A stretch of 64,000 bases of DNA, from NCBI RefSeq assembly GCF_036172515.1, contig NZ_JAXKVW010000004.1:1-64000 (forward strand), read 5' to 3'. The first letter of the stretch is position 1. Every line of letters begins with the position of its first letter. Positions 8,660-16,966 of this stretch are shown here, one piece after another. Source of the DNA: Flexistipes sp. Its GTDB lineage: Bacteria > Chrysiogenota > Deferribacteres > Deferribacterales > Flexistipitaceae. The notes under the pieces are model-generated. The model saw only the letters and a program-made list of their open reading frames with translations, did not search any database and was not told the origin of the DNA. A program made the translations under genes and the position numbers.

Positions 8660-9094
8660 ATAAAATTCAAAGATAAGCTTTTACTGATAGTAAGCTTAGA
8701 CAGGCCCCCACTTGTTATTTCCCTTTCTTCGGCAATAGGGGTTATGATCGGTGTGTCTCCTTATATAGGATTGCACACTGTTATGGCTGTGGGGGCGTCT
8801 TATATTTTCCGCCTTCCCCTGTACCCGCTGATTTTAGGAGCATATATTAATAATCCGCTTACACTGGTAATTATTTACGGATTTTGCTACAAGGTAGGCA
8901 AATTTTTTCTCCAAAGTGAAACCGATCTCTCAATAGACTGGCAAAACTTATCATATATGGATTTTTGGGTGAATCTGAAAGCTTTTTTCTGGCCGTTTTT
9001 TGTGGGGACACATATTATGGCTCTCTTTGCAGGAATCATTACGTTCTTTTTTATATACGCTGCCATTAAAATTTACAAAAAGAATTCAGATTGA
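8660..9094 (+). CDS. DUF2062 membrane protein with probable non-AUG start
   Basis: Small membrane protein with the conserved GVSPYIGLHT and NNPLT segments of the DUF2062 family and about three transmembrane helices. The first ATG in frame (8744) would cut away the conserved beginning, visible upstream in the same frame as SLDRPPLVISLSSAIGV. The frame is open back to a stop at about 8645 and contains no ATG, GTG or TTG; the best candidate is ATA at 8660, seven bases after CGGAG, with CTG at 8684 a second choice. Function of the family is not established. Confidence 0.7.
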   Translation: MKFKDKLLLIVSLDRPPLVISLSSAIGVMIGVSPYIGLHTVMAVGASYIFRLPLYPLILGAYINNPLTLVIIYGFCYKVGKFFLQSETDLSIDWQNLSYMDFWVNLKAFFWPFFVGTHIMALFAGIITFFFIYAAIKIYKKNSD

Positions 9095-9248
9095 TTCGAT
9101 TCCCATTTGTTATTCATGGTTATTCATTGGGAAAAACCTATCCGGTGAAATAACTAAATTTGATTATGGTATTCAAAACTTAACGCTTAATGCCAATATA
9201 CCAATACACCACTCAACAAATACACTACTCAAATATTTATTTACTTGA

Positions 9249-9378
9249 GGCCTTTGAATAAGTACCCCACCCAACCTCCCCTAAATTAGGGGAGGAGCTT
9301 TATTTCCCCTCCTATCAAAGAGTTAGGAGGGGATTAAGGGGTGGTAAAATTTATAATAATGCATTACTCAAAAGTCTC
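9249..9378. repeat. Palindromic element, family A-like, diverged
   Basis: Starts GGCCTTTGAATAAG and ends ATTACTCAAAAGTCTC, a degenerate version of the family A ends. The interior carries two nested inverted repeats (CTCCCCTAAATTAGGGGAG, and CCCCTCCTA with TAGGAGGGG). It fills the gap before tRNA-Val. The related element at 10579-10744 shares the AAGTACCCCA start and the CCCCTAA interior. Confidence 0.55.
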
Positions 9379-9418
9379 TACTTGTAAATTTATTGATAAT
9401 GCCAGGGTAAGTTTTTTA

Positions 9419-9447
9419 TTGCAAAAAGGGAAAGTTTTTTGTATATC
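9419..9447 (+). promoter_or_regulatory. Promoter for tRNA-Val
   Basis: TTGCAA (9419-9424), a 17-base spacer and TATATC (9442-9447) fit a vegetative sigma-70 promoter. The mature tRNA starts 13 bases after the -10 box, so transcription would begin just before the gene. Confidence 0.5.
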
Positions 9448-9459
9448 TGTTATTTAAGA

Positions 9460-9531
9460 AGGCGCGTAGCTCAGTGGGAGAGCATTGCCTTGACGTGGCA
9501 AGGGTCGGCGGTTCGATCCCGCCCGCGCCTA
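9460..9531 (+). tRNA. tRNA-Val(GAC)
   Basis: A complete cloverleaf can be drawn. The acceptor stem AGGCGCG pairs with CGCGCCT, the D arm is GCTC...GAGC, the anticodon stem TTGCC/GGCAA carries the loop TTGACGT with anticodon GAC, and the T arm is GGCGG-TTCGATC-CCGCC. The discriminator base is A and CCA is not encoded. The anticodon reads GUC and GUU, hence valine. Confidence 0.92.
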
Positions 9532-9578
9532 TTAAAATTTCATTTTTTTCCTTTCTGAAAGCTTTTTAAGGAGTATTT

Positions 9579-9617
9579 GTGACTTGTCTCATATTTCCTG
9601 GTGATTATTACCGATGA
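9579..9617 (+). CDS. Possible 12-residue leader peptide coupled to the EamA gene
   Basis: A GTG at 9579 lies six bases after a strong AAGGAG site and opens a 12-codon frame (MTCLIFPGDYYR). Its TGA stop overlaps the ATG of the transporter gene (ATGA at 9614-9617). The transporter itself has only a weak ribosome site, so ribosomes finishing this short frame could re-initiate there. This is inferred from layout alone; no homologue is known to me. Confidence 0.35.
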   Translation: MTCLIFPGDYYR

Positions 9618-10507
9618 ATCCTGCCGACAGAACAAAAGGCTTTGCTCTTGTCATGCTTGCCGCCGTATTGTGGGGAACCACAGGTACTTCTCAGGGGCTT
9701 GCACCTGCTGAAGTGAGTTCCTCCGTTATCGGGGCGCTCAGGATTTTGCTGGGAGGAATTGTTCTTTTTCTCTATGCATTTTATAAGGGAGGCTTCTCAA
9801 AGACTGAGAAATGGCCTTTTCTGATTACATCATTCGGTATTTTATCTGTTGCTGCCTACCAGCTTACTTTTTTTTACGGTGTGCGGTATGCCGGAGTTGC
9901 CATCGGAACTATGGTGGGTATCGGCAGCGGTCCCATATCGGCGGGTATTCTTGCTTTTCTCTTTTATAATGAAAAGCTCAGCAAAAAATGGATGATATCC
10001 ACACTTATCGGAATAATCGGTCTGGTATTGACGACTTATGGATCGAGGGGAAGCGGACTTAATTATAATGTGTTCGGCATTATACTTAGCATTGGAGCGG
10101 GTTTTTTTTACGCCTCCTATACCATGGTAAGTAAAAAGCTTCTGGAAACAAATGATGTAAATGCAGTCATGGCGGTATTGTTTCTGGGCGGAGCTTTGCT
10201 TCTGACACCGTTTTTATTTATTTATGATGTTGCTCCTCTTCTCAATCCAGGAGGAATTATTATCATTATACATTTAGGTGTAATTGCAACCGGTGTGTCG
10301 TATTTCTTTTTTGCAAGAGGATTAAAACTGATAAAAGTTTCAGAAACTGCGACACTGTCACTGGCTGAACCGCTTACTGCAACTCTACTCGGTATTCTTG
10401 TCCTGCATGAATCTCCTTCATTTTTAAGTTTTCTGGGTGTATTTTTTATTTTTGCCGGTTTGTGTGTGCTGTCGATACAAAGAAGACAGAGGACAGAGGA
10501 TAGATAA
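9614..10507 (+). CDS. EamA/DMT-family transporter
   Basis: 297 residues, ten predicted membrane helices in two repeated EamA units (about 10-140 and 155-290). The start of each unit is recognisable (AAVLWGTTGTSQGLAP and the later GAGFFYASYTMVSKKLL), as is the closing LAEPLTATLLGILVLHE. Members export amino acids and other metabolites; the substrate cannot be told from sequence. It stands alone after tRNA-Val, and its start may be coupled to a short upstream frame. Confidence 0.88.
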   Translation: MNPADRTKGFALVMLAAVLWGTTGTSQGLAPAEVSSSVIGALRILLGGIVLFLYAFYKGGFSKTEKWPFLITSFGILSVAAYQLTFFYGVRYAGVAIGTMVGIGSGPISAGILAFLFYNEKLSKKWMISTLIGIIGLVLTTYGSRGSGLNYNVFGIILSIGAGFFYASYTMVSKKLLETNDVNAVMAVLFLGGALLLTPFLFIYDVAPLLNPGGIIIIIHLGVIATGVSYFFFARGLKLIKVSETATLSLAEPLTATLLGILVLHESPSFLSFLGVFFIFAGLCVLSIQRRQRTEDR

Positions 10508-10578
10508 TTGAACGCAAGAAGAATATTTGTTCAAAATCTTAGCAGAATCTACGGCTTTTACAACCTCTACAATCTCGG

Positions 10579-10744
10579 GAGCTTTGAATAAGTACCCCAT
10601 CCTATCCTTCCCCTAAGATAGGGGAAGGGACTTTCTTCTCCCCCTGGATTAGGGGGAGATGCAGAGGGGGTACATTTTGTTTTTAAGCATAGTTCCGTAA
10701 ACCTGCAGGGCTAAAGCCCTGCTTCCAGAATTATTCAAAGCTTA
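10579..10744. repeat. Palindromic element, family A-like
   Basis: Begins GAGCTTTGAATAAG and ends ATTATTCAAAGCTTA, inverted copies of one another. The interior has two palindromes, CCTTCCCCTAAGATAGGGG and GCAGGGCTAAAGCCCTGC. The 10508-10806 gap holds this element followed by a degenerate run of CTACCTCTAA-like units (about 10745-10805), and no gene. Confidence 0.6.
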
Positions 10745-10806
10745 TTTCTACAACCTACAATTACCTCAAACTACTTCTAACTACCTCTAAATACCTCTAA
10801 CTACTT

Positions 10807-11433
10807 CTAGTCAAAAACCATCTTTGATTCCGATATTGCTTTTTTACTGCCTGTCCATATGTAGGCTAACAGCAAAGGTTGAGAAGAATCATTTGTGATT
10901 TTATGGGGTTTTCCAGGCTTATTAAGGACAATTGATTCCGGAGGGTAGACAGCCTGATCATTCTGTGAAAAATAACCGGATAAGTTCAGGTACGATTCTG
11001 TCAGAGCAGGATGTTCGTGATAATGATAAAGGGCCCCGGGAGCGAGTAACACAACCCCGACTGCGATATCAGAGGATTTTATGAGCCCCCGGGGGCCTAA
11101 AATTTCGCTGTAAGCATAATTTTCTTTCATCTCTTCCGGTAGTTTACCGTATCCATATTGCCAGTGTAAAATGGAAGTAAATTTTTGCAAATGAGTAACA
11201 ACATAGTTTGTTTTATGCTTCATACCATTATCGACTGCAATCTCAAAATATTTGCATACCGGTTTAACTGATGGATTTATCGCCACATTAACGGTATCCA
11301 AAGGGAGCTCTTTTGCCAGTAAATTGTCCACTTCCACCATATGTCTTTTTATTTCTTCACTGCCGCCGGATGATTTGATTTTGTACCATCTTTTAAGGGC
11401 GTGGAGAAATAAAAGTGTCCCTTGAGCCTGCAT
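10807..11433 (-). CDS. Cupin protein resembling DMSP lyase (DddL/DddQ type)
   Basis: 208 residues. The C-terminal half is a cupin: motif 1 is H139-x-H141-x4-E146-x6-G within YHEHPALTESYLNLSG, and motif 2 is PGKPHKITN with H177. Before the barrel, the ENYAYSEILGPRG stretch matches the pattern I know from DddQ/DddL lyases, which split dimethylsulfoniopropionate into dimethyl sulfide and acrylate using a metal held by these His, Glu and Tyr residues. The gene begins one base after the stop of an AcuI-type acrylyl-CoA reductase, the enzyme that disposes of acrylate, which strongly supports the assignment. No signal peptide is seen. Another small-substrate cupin lyase cannot be excluded. Confidence 0.68.
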   Translation of the reverse strand: MQAQGTLLFLHALKRWYKIKSSGGSEEIKRHMVEVDNLLAKELPLDTVNVAINPSVKPVCKYFEIAVDNGMKHKTNYVVTHLQKFTSILHWQYGYGKLPEEMKENYAYSEILGPRGLIKSSDIAVGVVLLAPGALYHYHEHPALTESYLNLSGYFSQNDQAVYPPESIVLNKPGKPHKITNDSSQPLLLAYIWTGSKKAISESKMVFD

Positions 11434-11434
11434 T

Positions 11435-12430
11435 TTACTTCCAGAGATTTATTAATGTTCTTCCTGTCAATTTCCCTTTGAGTATCAAATCTATGTTGTC
11501 GCTGACCTCTTCCAGACCGATTTCATTTGTCAGGGTTTCAAAGGAGTCGGGCTTCCACTCGTTTGCCAATTTGTCCCAAACAGGCAGTCTTCTGTCCATT
11601 GGCAGCTGTACAGAATCTATACCGATAAGTTTTACTCCTCTTAGTATAAACGGGAATACACTGGATGTGAATTCGGTGGATTGTGTTAAACCGCACGTGG
11701 TAACAGTTCCTGAGTATTTTGTGCTTTTTATTGCTGTGGCAAGGATATTACCGCCCACGGTATCCACAGCGCCCCCCCATACGCCTTTAAGCATCGGTTT
11801 TCCGCTTTGATCGTCAGCTTCTTCCCTGCTGATTACTCTTATAGCTCCGAGCTCTTTAAGAAAATCTTCTTTTTCTTTTTTACCCGTCACGGCTACGGGA
11901 TCATAGCCCGCCTGGGACAGTATTGCGATTGCCATTGAGCCGACACCGCCGGTTGAGCCTGTCACCAAAACTTCTCCATCTTCCGGTGTCGTATTGTTTT
12001 CAGCAAGGGCAAATACAGAAAGACCGGCGGTAAAACCCGCGGTGCCAAAAATCATACTTTCCCTCAGAGATAAACCTTCGGGGAGTTTTACAACCCATTC
12101 AGCAGGCACTCTGATAAATTGTCCAAAACCGCCGTCTGTTTCCATCCCAAGGTCGAATCCCGTTACTAAAACTTCATCCCCTTCTTTAAATGTTGAATCT
12201 TTTGAGTCCTGGATGATACCTGCAGCGTCAATTCCGGGGGTATGAGGAAAGTTTCTTGTGACACCCTTGTTCCCTATTGCTGATAGTGCATCTTTGAAGT
12301 TCAGCGAAGAATAGTGAACCTTGATGAGAACGTCTCCTTCAGGCAGCTCTTCAATAGATTTCTCTTTAATTTCCCTGATAAATTTGTCTTCCTGTTTGCT
12401 GATCACCATAGCTTTAAATTTTTCTGACAT
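11435..12430 (-). CDS. acuI: YhdH/AcuI-family acrylyl-CoA reductase (NADPH)
   Basis: 331-residue medium-chain reductase/dehydrogenase. The N-terminus reads GDVLIKVHYSSLNFKDAL and PHTPGIDAAG, the signature of the YhdH/AcuI subgroup, with the NADPH-binding glycine stretch VTGSTGGVGSMAIAIL. AcuI converts the toxic acrylyl-CoA to propionyl-CoA. The start is placed at the second ATG (12430), since AGGAGG directly abuts the first ATG at 12436 but lies six bases before the second. It is the first gene of a two-gene operon with the DMSP-lyase-like cupin. The subfamily is clear; the exact substrate is inferred from context. Confidence 0.82.
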   Translation of the reverse strand: MSEKFKAMVISKQEDKFIREIKEKSIEELPEGDVLIKVHYSSLNFKDALSAIGNKGVTRNFPHTPGIDAAGIIQDSKDSTFKEGDEVLVTGFDLGMETDGGFGQFIRVPAEWVVKLPEGLSLRESMIFGTAGFTAGLSVFALAENNTTPEDGEVLVTGSTGGVGSMAIAILSQAGYDPVAVTGKKEKEDFLKELGAIRVISREEADDQSGKPMLKGVWGGAVDTVGGNILATAIKSTKYSGTVTTCGLTQSTEFTSSVFPFILRGVKLIGIDSVQLPMDRRLPVWDKLANEWKPDSFETLTNEIGLEEVSDNIDLILKGKLTGRTLINLWK

Positions 12431-12496
12431 ATGCATCCTCCTGATATTTCTTGTCTCATCGTAAGTAATTATCTTATAAATTTAAAATATAATCTT

Positions 12497-12537
12497 ATTG
12501 TAACCTATTTCACTGTTTATTTGTCAATAAGAAATAT
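12497..12537 (-). promoter_or_regulatory. Candidate promoter of the acuI operon
   Basis: On the reverse strand TTGACA (12537-12532) is followed after 19 bases by TACAAT (12502-12497). The spacer is longer than ideal, which would fit an activator-dependent promoter. The rest of 12431-12775 holds AT-rich sequence and a GGTAGA hexamer run at about 12607-12625; no gene is seen there. Confidence 0.4.
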
Positions 12538-12775
12538 CTTGTTTCTCTCCCATTTTTTAAATAGCTATGCCGATTTAATAGAGAAATAGTGAATTGACAA
12601 GGTAAAGGTAGAGGTAGAGGTAGAGGAAAAGATTGAGTTTGAGGGAGTTGAAATGGATGAGTAGCTTATTGGAATAGTGGATGAGTGGTTTGGATTTTTA
12701 TGCAAGTAAATCTTTTGGAATTCAGTACGATATGTTAAAATTAAAATAAGAGATTAATTGCCTAAAGGGGCAGCG

Positions 12776-15049
12776 ATGAAGCGGGATGACGGTATTGAAA
12801 AAACAAAAAGAGAGCTTCAGGAAAGAGTTAAAGAACTTAACTGCCTTTATCATATTTCTGAATTAATAAATAAAAAGAGCTCAAATACTGAAGATACGTT
12901 GCAATCTGTAGTGGATTATTTACCAGAAGGCTGGCAGTACCCGGAATTGGCCTGTGCACGGCTTGTTGTAGGGGAAAAAGAATTTAAATCTGCAAATTTT
13001 AATACTACACAATGGAAACAGGAAGCGGATATTTTGGTTGAAAATCAACGGGTAGGTTGTTTGGAGATATTTTATTTGCAAAAAATGCCGGAGGCTGATG
13101 AAGGCCCTTTTCTAGTATACGAGCGTAAACTGCTTAATAATATTGCAGATATGCTCGGAAAATATATTGAGAGAAACCGGACTGTCAAATCTTTGCGGGA
13201 AAGAGAAAAAAATTTCAGACTCATCCTTAATTCCATAGGAGATGCTGTTATTGTAACAGATACAAAGGGTGCTATTGTTCAGATGAACCCTGTCGCCGAA
13301 TCTTTAACGGGTTGGACCTTATCGGAGGTTACTAATAAACCGTTTGATGAAGTCTTTAACATTGTGAACGCTTATAGCGGTAAAAAGGTTGAGAATCCGG
13401 TGAATAAAGTTTTGCAGACAGGTTCTGTGGTGGGTTTGGCTAATAATACCAAGTTAATTTCAAAAGACGGCTGTGAATATCAGATAGCTGATTCGGCTTC
13501 ACCTGTAGTGGATGAATCGGGGAACGTAAACGGTGTTGTTCTGGTATTCCGGGATGTAAGCGAAAGTTATAAAATGTGGGAAGATCTGATTGAGAGTGAA
13601 AACCGTTTCCGTCAGATTTATGAGCATTTACCAACCGGTGTTGTCAGAGTTTCTCTGGACTTTATAATAGAAAATGCAAATGAGGCTTATTGCAGTATGC
13701 TGGGCTATACGGAAGCTGAATTGATAGGTATGCATCTGAGGGAGATTACGCACCCTGAAGTGTTGGAAGAAAACCTGGAGAAGCAACGTTTGCTGGCTGA
13801 GGGTAAAATAGAACACTACAGAATGGAAAAGAAATTTATTCATAAGTCCGGACAAATTGTTTACGGTATTCTGGATGCCAATCTTATCAGGGATTCCTAC
13901 GGCAATCCGTCTTATTTTCTCGGTAGTGTCAATGATATCACCGAAAGAAAAGAAACTGAGGAAAAGCTGAGAAGAAGTGAAAAAAAGTTCAGGGATATTT
14001 TCAATAATTCTGCGGATTCAATATTTATTCACGATTTAAAGGGCAATATCCTTGAAATAAACGATGTAGCCTGTGAGCGTATGGGTTACAGCAGAGAAGA
14101 GATGTTGAAATTGTCGGTACTGGATATCGATTCACCGGATACCGTTCATCTTGCTTTTAAGAGAATCAGAAAAATAAAAGAAGATGGAGAATACACTTTT
14201 GAAGCGGTTCACAGAAGAAAAGACGGCTCTGTATTTCCGGTGGAGGTCAATTCCCGCTTTATAGAATACGGTAATGATACAGCAGTATTAAGCATAGTTA
14301 GGGATATTTCCGAGCGTAAAAAGATGGAAGAGGAGATGAACAAAGCTCAGAAACTTGAAAGTCTTGGAACACTGGCTGCCGGTATTGCTCATGATTTTAA
14401 CAACCTTTTTATGGCGCTGTTCGGTAATATTTCCTTAGCAAAAATGAAACTTCCCGCAAACCACCCTGCTATAGAATCTCTGAATTCTGCAGAAACGGCA
14501 ATGGATAGAGCTACCAGTCTTTCCAACAAACTTTTGACTTTTTCCAAAGGAGGCGAGCCGGTAAAAAAGGTTTTTAATGTGGGAGAACTTGTGAAAGAGC
14601 TGGTGGAGTTTGATCTGTCAGGCAGCAATGTGAGGGCAGAAATAGAAAAAGAAGATGATCTGTGGAAAGCTGAAGTGGATAAAAATCAGTTTCAACAGGT
14701 TGTTACAGGTATTGTGGTGAATGCAAAGGAAGCTATGCCACAAGGCGGAACATTAACGGTTAAAATGGAAAATGTCCCAATCAATGACAATTACGTTGCC
14801 GAGCTTGAGTCCGGGGATTATATTAAAATAAGTTTTTCAGATGAAGGAAAAGGGATTGAAAGGGAGAATCTTGATAAAATATTTGATCCTTTTTTTACCA
14901 CAAAAAAATTCGGTTCAGGGCTGGGACTCTCCACAGCATATTCTATTATGAAGAAACATCATGGTTGTATAAAAGTTGAATCGGAGCCGGGTAAAGGTTC
15001 TACATTTATCCTGTATCTGCCGGCTGCGGATTTTGATGATTGGGATTAA
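12776..15049 (+). CDS. Multi-PAS sensor histidine kinase
   Basis: 757 residues, cytoplasmic (no membrane helix). Order: coiled-coil start, GAF-like domain (about 15-135), three PAS domains (about 145-260, 270-385, 395-510), HisKA with phospho-histidine H539 in AAGIAHDFNNL, and HATPase_c with the G boxes DEGKGI and FGSGLGLST. The start at 12776 has AGGGG five bases upstream; a TTG at 12758 in the same frame is less likely. It is the first of five signalling genes in one direction. It has no receiver of its own, so the response regulators at 19585 or 20058 are candidate partners. Confidence 0.9.
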   Translation: MKRDDGIEKTKRELQERVKELNCLYHISELINKKSSNTEDTLQSVVDYLPEGWQYPELACARLVVGEKEFKSANFNTTQWKQEADILVENQRVGCLEIFYLQKMPEADEGPFLVYERKLLNNIADMLGKYIERNRTVKSLREREKNFRLILNSIGDAVIVTDTKGAIVQMNPVAESLTGWTLSEVTNKPFDEVFNIVNAYSGKKVENPVNKVLQTGSVVGLANNTKLISKDGCEYQIADSASPVVDESGNVNGVVLVFRDVSESYKMWEDLIESENRFRQIYEHLPTGVVRVSLDFIIENANEAYCSMLGYTEAELIGMHLREITHPEVLEENLEKQRLLAEGKIEHYRMEKKFIHKSGQIVYGILDANLIRDSYGNPSYFLGSVNDITERKETEEKLRRSEKKFRDIFNNSADSIFIHDLKGNILEINDVACERMGYSREEMLKLSVLDIDSPDTVHLAFKRIRKIKEDGEYTFEAVHRRKDGSVFPVEVNSRFIEYGNDTAVLSIVRDISERKKMEEEMNKAQKLESLGTLAAGIAHDFNNLFMALFGNISLAKMKLPANHPAIESLNSAETAMDRATSLSNKLLTFSKGGEPVKKVFNVGELVKELVEFDLSGSNVRAEIEKEDDLWKAEVDKNQFQQVVTGIVVNAKEAMPQGGTLTVKMENVPINDNYVAELESGDYIKISFSDEGKGIERENLDKIFDPFFTTKKFGSGLGLSTAYSIMKKHHGCIKVESEPGKGSTFILYLPAADFDDWD

Positions 15050-15292
15050 TTATGGGTAGTTGAGGTGGTTGAAAAGGTTGGGGATGGCTTGATGTGGACA
15101 TGCTACAGTTTTAGTAGTAAAGTAAGCAAAATATTTCAAAACAATTTCCACTTCACCAGTATACAAATCAACCAATACACCACTCAACAAATTAGCAAAG
15201 TCCCACTTTTAACCAAGTACTTAGATTTTTAAATGTCCGGGAAAAGGCATTTTACTCTAAAGCCTTACTTCCCGGATGCGGTGAGAGGAACT

Positions 15293-16966
15293 ATGAAGCG
15301 GATTTTATTGGCAGTAGATGATAAAAAAAATTTTTCTTCTATTAAAGAAATTTTGACAGACAGGTATGAGATATGTCCGTTTGATAGTCAAGCAACGGGT
15401 AAAGAATACGACCTTTGTATAACCGACAGCGACTTTTTATCAAAACATAAAGAAATATTGCAGCAATTAAGACGTAACGAGGAAAGCCAATACCTCCCCG
15501 TTTTGCTTGTAATAAATTTAAATGAAGCTGAGTTTTTGAGAAATGATATTAAAAAATATATTGATGAGGTTATAACAACCCCTCTTGATAAAGATGAACT
15601 GCTTTTCCGTGTAAGACGCATTCTGGAAATCAACAGCAAGGTTATTCATTCGGGAGAATTTTTTGACCGGAGCCACGGTTTAAGGGAAGCTATTGTTGAA
15701 TGTATGCCTCTGGCCGTTTACGGGCTGGATGATAAGGGTGTGGTTTTGTCGTGGAACAGAGCTGCTGAAAAAATGTTCGGCTGGCGTGCGGAGGAAGTTA
15801 TTGGGGAAACACTCCCTATTGTGCCTTCTGAAAAAGAAAATGAGTTCAGAACTCTTGTGAAACGCATTATTTCCGGTGAGTCGATAGTGGGAGTGGAACT
15901 CAGGCGCAGGAGAAAAGACGGTACAATATTTGACTGCAGGCTTTCCACAGCGCCTATAAGGGACGAAAAGAATAAAATTATCGGTATAATGGCAGCGATG
16001 GAGGATATTACCGAGGAAAAGAGAGCTGAGAAAGCTATACTGGAGAGTGAACAGAAATTCAGGGCGCTTTTTCACAGTATCAGGGATGCGATACTGATTG
16101 CAGATAATGACAGAAATATCATTGACTGCAATAAAGCTTTTACGGATATTTTCGGCTATTCTTTGGAGGAGATAAAAGGGGAGAAAACCTTTTATGTCTA
16201 TGAAAACATGCAGCAGTTTGAAGAGCTCGGTGAAGCTATTAAATCACACTATGGTGATAAGCCGTTTAATTATACGGTGAATTATAAAAGAAAGGACGGG
16301 TCAGTTTTTCCCGGTGAAACAGGTGTTTTTTATCTGAAGGATGCCCATAACAATGTGACGGGTTTTATCGGCTTAATCAGGGATGTGAGTGAGCGTATCA
16401 AAAGGGAGAAAAAACTAAAAGAGAGTGAAGAGCGTTTTCGTAATATTGTGGAAGGGGCACCCGATCCCATTTTTATACAAACGGATAAGAAATTTTCTTA
16501 TCTGAATCCGGCGGCATGCCGTTTATTTGGTATCAAGTCACCGGAGGAACTTATCGGAAAGCCTGTAATGGACAGATTTCATCCGGACTATCATGAGAAA
16601 GTTATTGAAAGAATACGTGCATTGAACGAAGGGCGCAAAACCGTTCACGAGCTGCTGGAGCTGCGGTTTATCAGAGTGGACGGCAGTGAAGTGTGGGTGG
16701 AGACAGCCGGTGAGCCTATTATATATGAGGGCAAACAAGGAGCACTGGTGTTTGTCAGGGATATTTCTCAAAGGAAAACAGCTGAGGATGAATTGAGAAA
16801 ACTGAAAGACAATCTGGAAAAACAAGTGGAAGAGAAAACAAAAGAGCTGCAGGAGAGGGTGGCTGAGCTTGAGCGTTTCCACGAGGCAACGGTAAACAGG
16901 GAGCTGCGTATGAAAGAATTGAGAGAAGAGATAAAAAGGCTGAAATGGGAAAATGATCGTAAATGA
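15293..16966 (+). CDS. Pseudo-receiver/PAS protein without kinase domain
   Basis: 557 residues from the ATG at 15293 (GAGAGGA upstream); an in-frame start at 15233 adds 20 residues and lacks a ribosome site. The first 120 residues resemble a receiver (ILLAVDD...DLCITDSD...PLDKDEL). Three PAS domains follow (about 140-260, 270-390, 395-515), then a C-terminal coiled coil that ends abruptly. There is no HisKA, HATPase, GGDEF or EAL domain, so it may signal by partnering another protein. Its last codons overlap the next kinase gene (ATGA), and that kinase carries a similar PAS-coiled-coil linker, which suggests the two proteins work together. Confidence 0.85.
   Translation: MKRILLAVDDKKNFSSIKEILTDRYEICPFDSQATGKEYDLCITDSDFLSKHKEILQQLRRNEESQYLPVLLVINLNEAEFLRNDIKKYIDEVITTPLDKDELLFRVRRILEINSKVIHSGEFFDRSHGLREAIVECMPLAVYGLDDKGVVLSWNRAAEKMFGWRAEEVIGETLPIVPSEKENEFRTLVKRIISGESIVGVELRRRRKDGTIFDCRLSTAPIRDEKNKIIGIMAAMEDITEEKRAEKAILESEQKFRALFHSIRDAILIADNDRNIIDCNKAFTDIFGYSLEEIKGEKTFYVYENMQQFEELGEAIKSHYGDKPFNYTVNYKRKDGSVFPGETGVFYLKDAHNNVTGFIGLIRDVSERIKREKKLKESEERFRNIVEGAPDPIFIQTDKKFSYLNPAACRLFGIKSPEELIGKPVMDRFHPDYHEKVIERIRALNEGRKTVHELLELRFIRVDGSEVWVETAGEPIIYEGKQGALVFVRDISQRKTAEDELRKLKDNLEKQVEEKTKELQERVAELERFHEATVNRELRMKELREEIKRLKWENDRK

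Noticed and set aside
9000-9248. Open frame overlapping the end of the DUF2062 gene
   Set aside because: It lies in another frame of a membrane protein gene and runs into repeats; composition is not protein-like.
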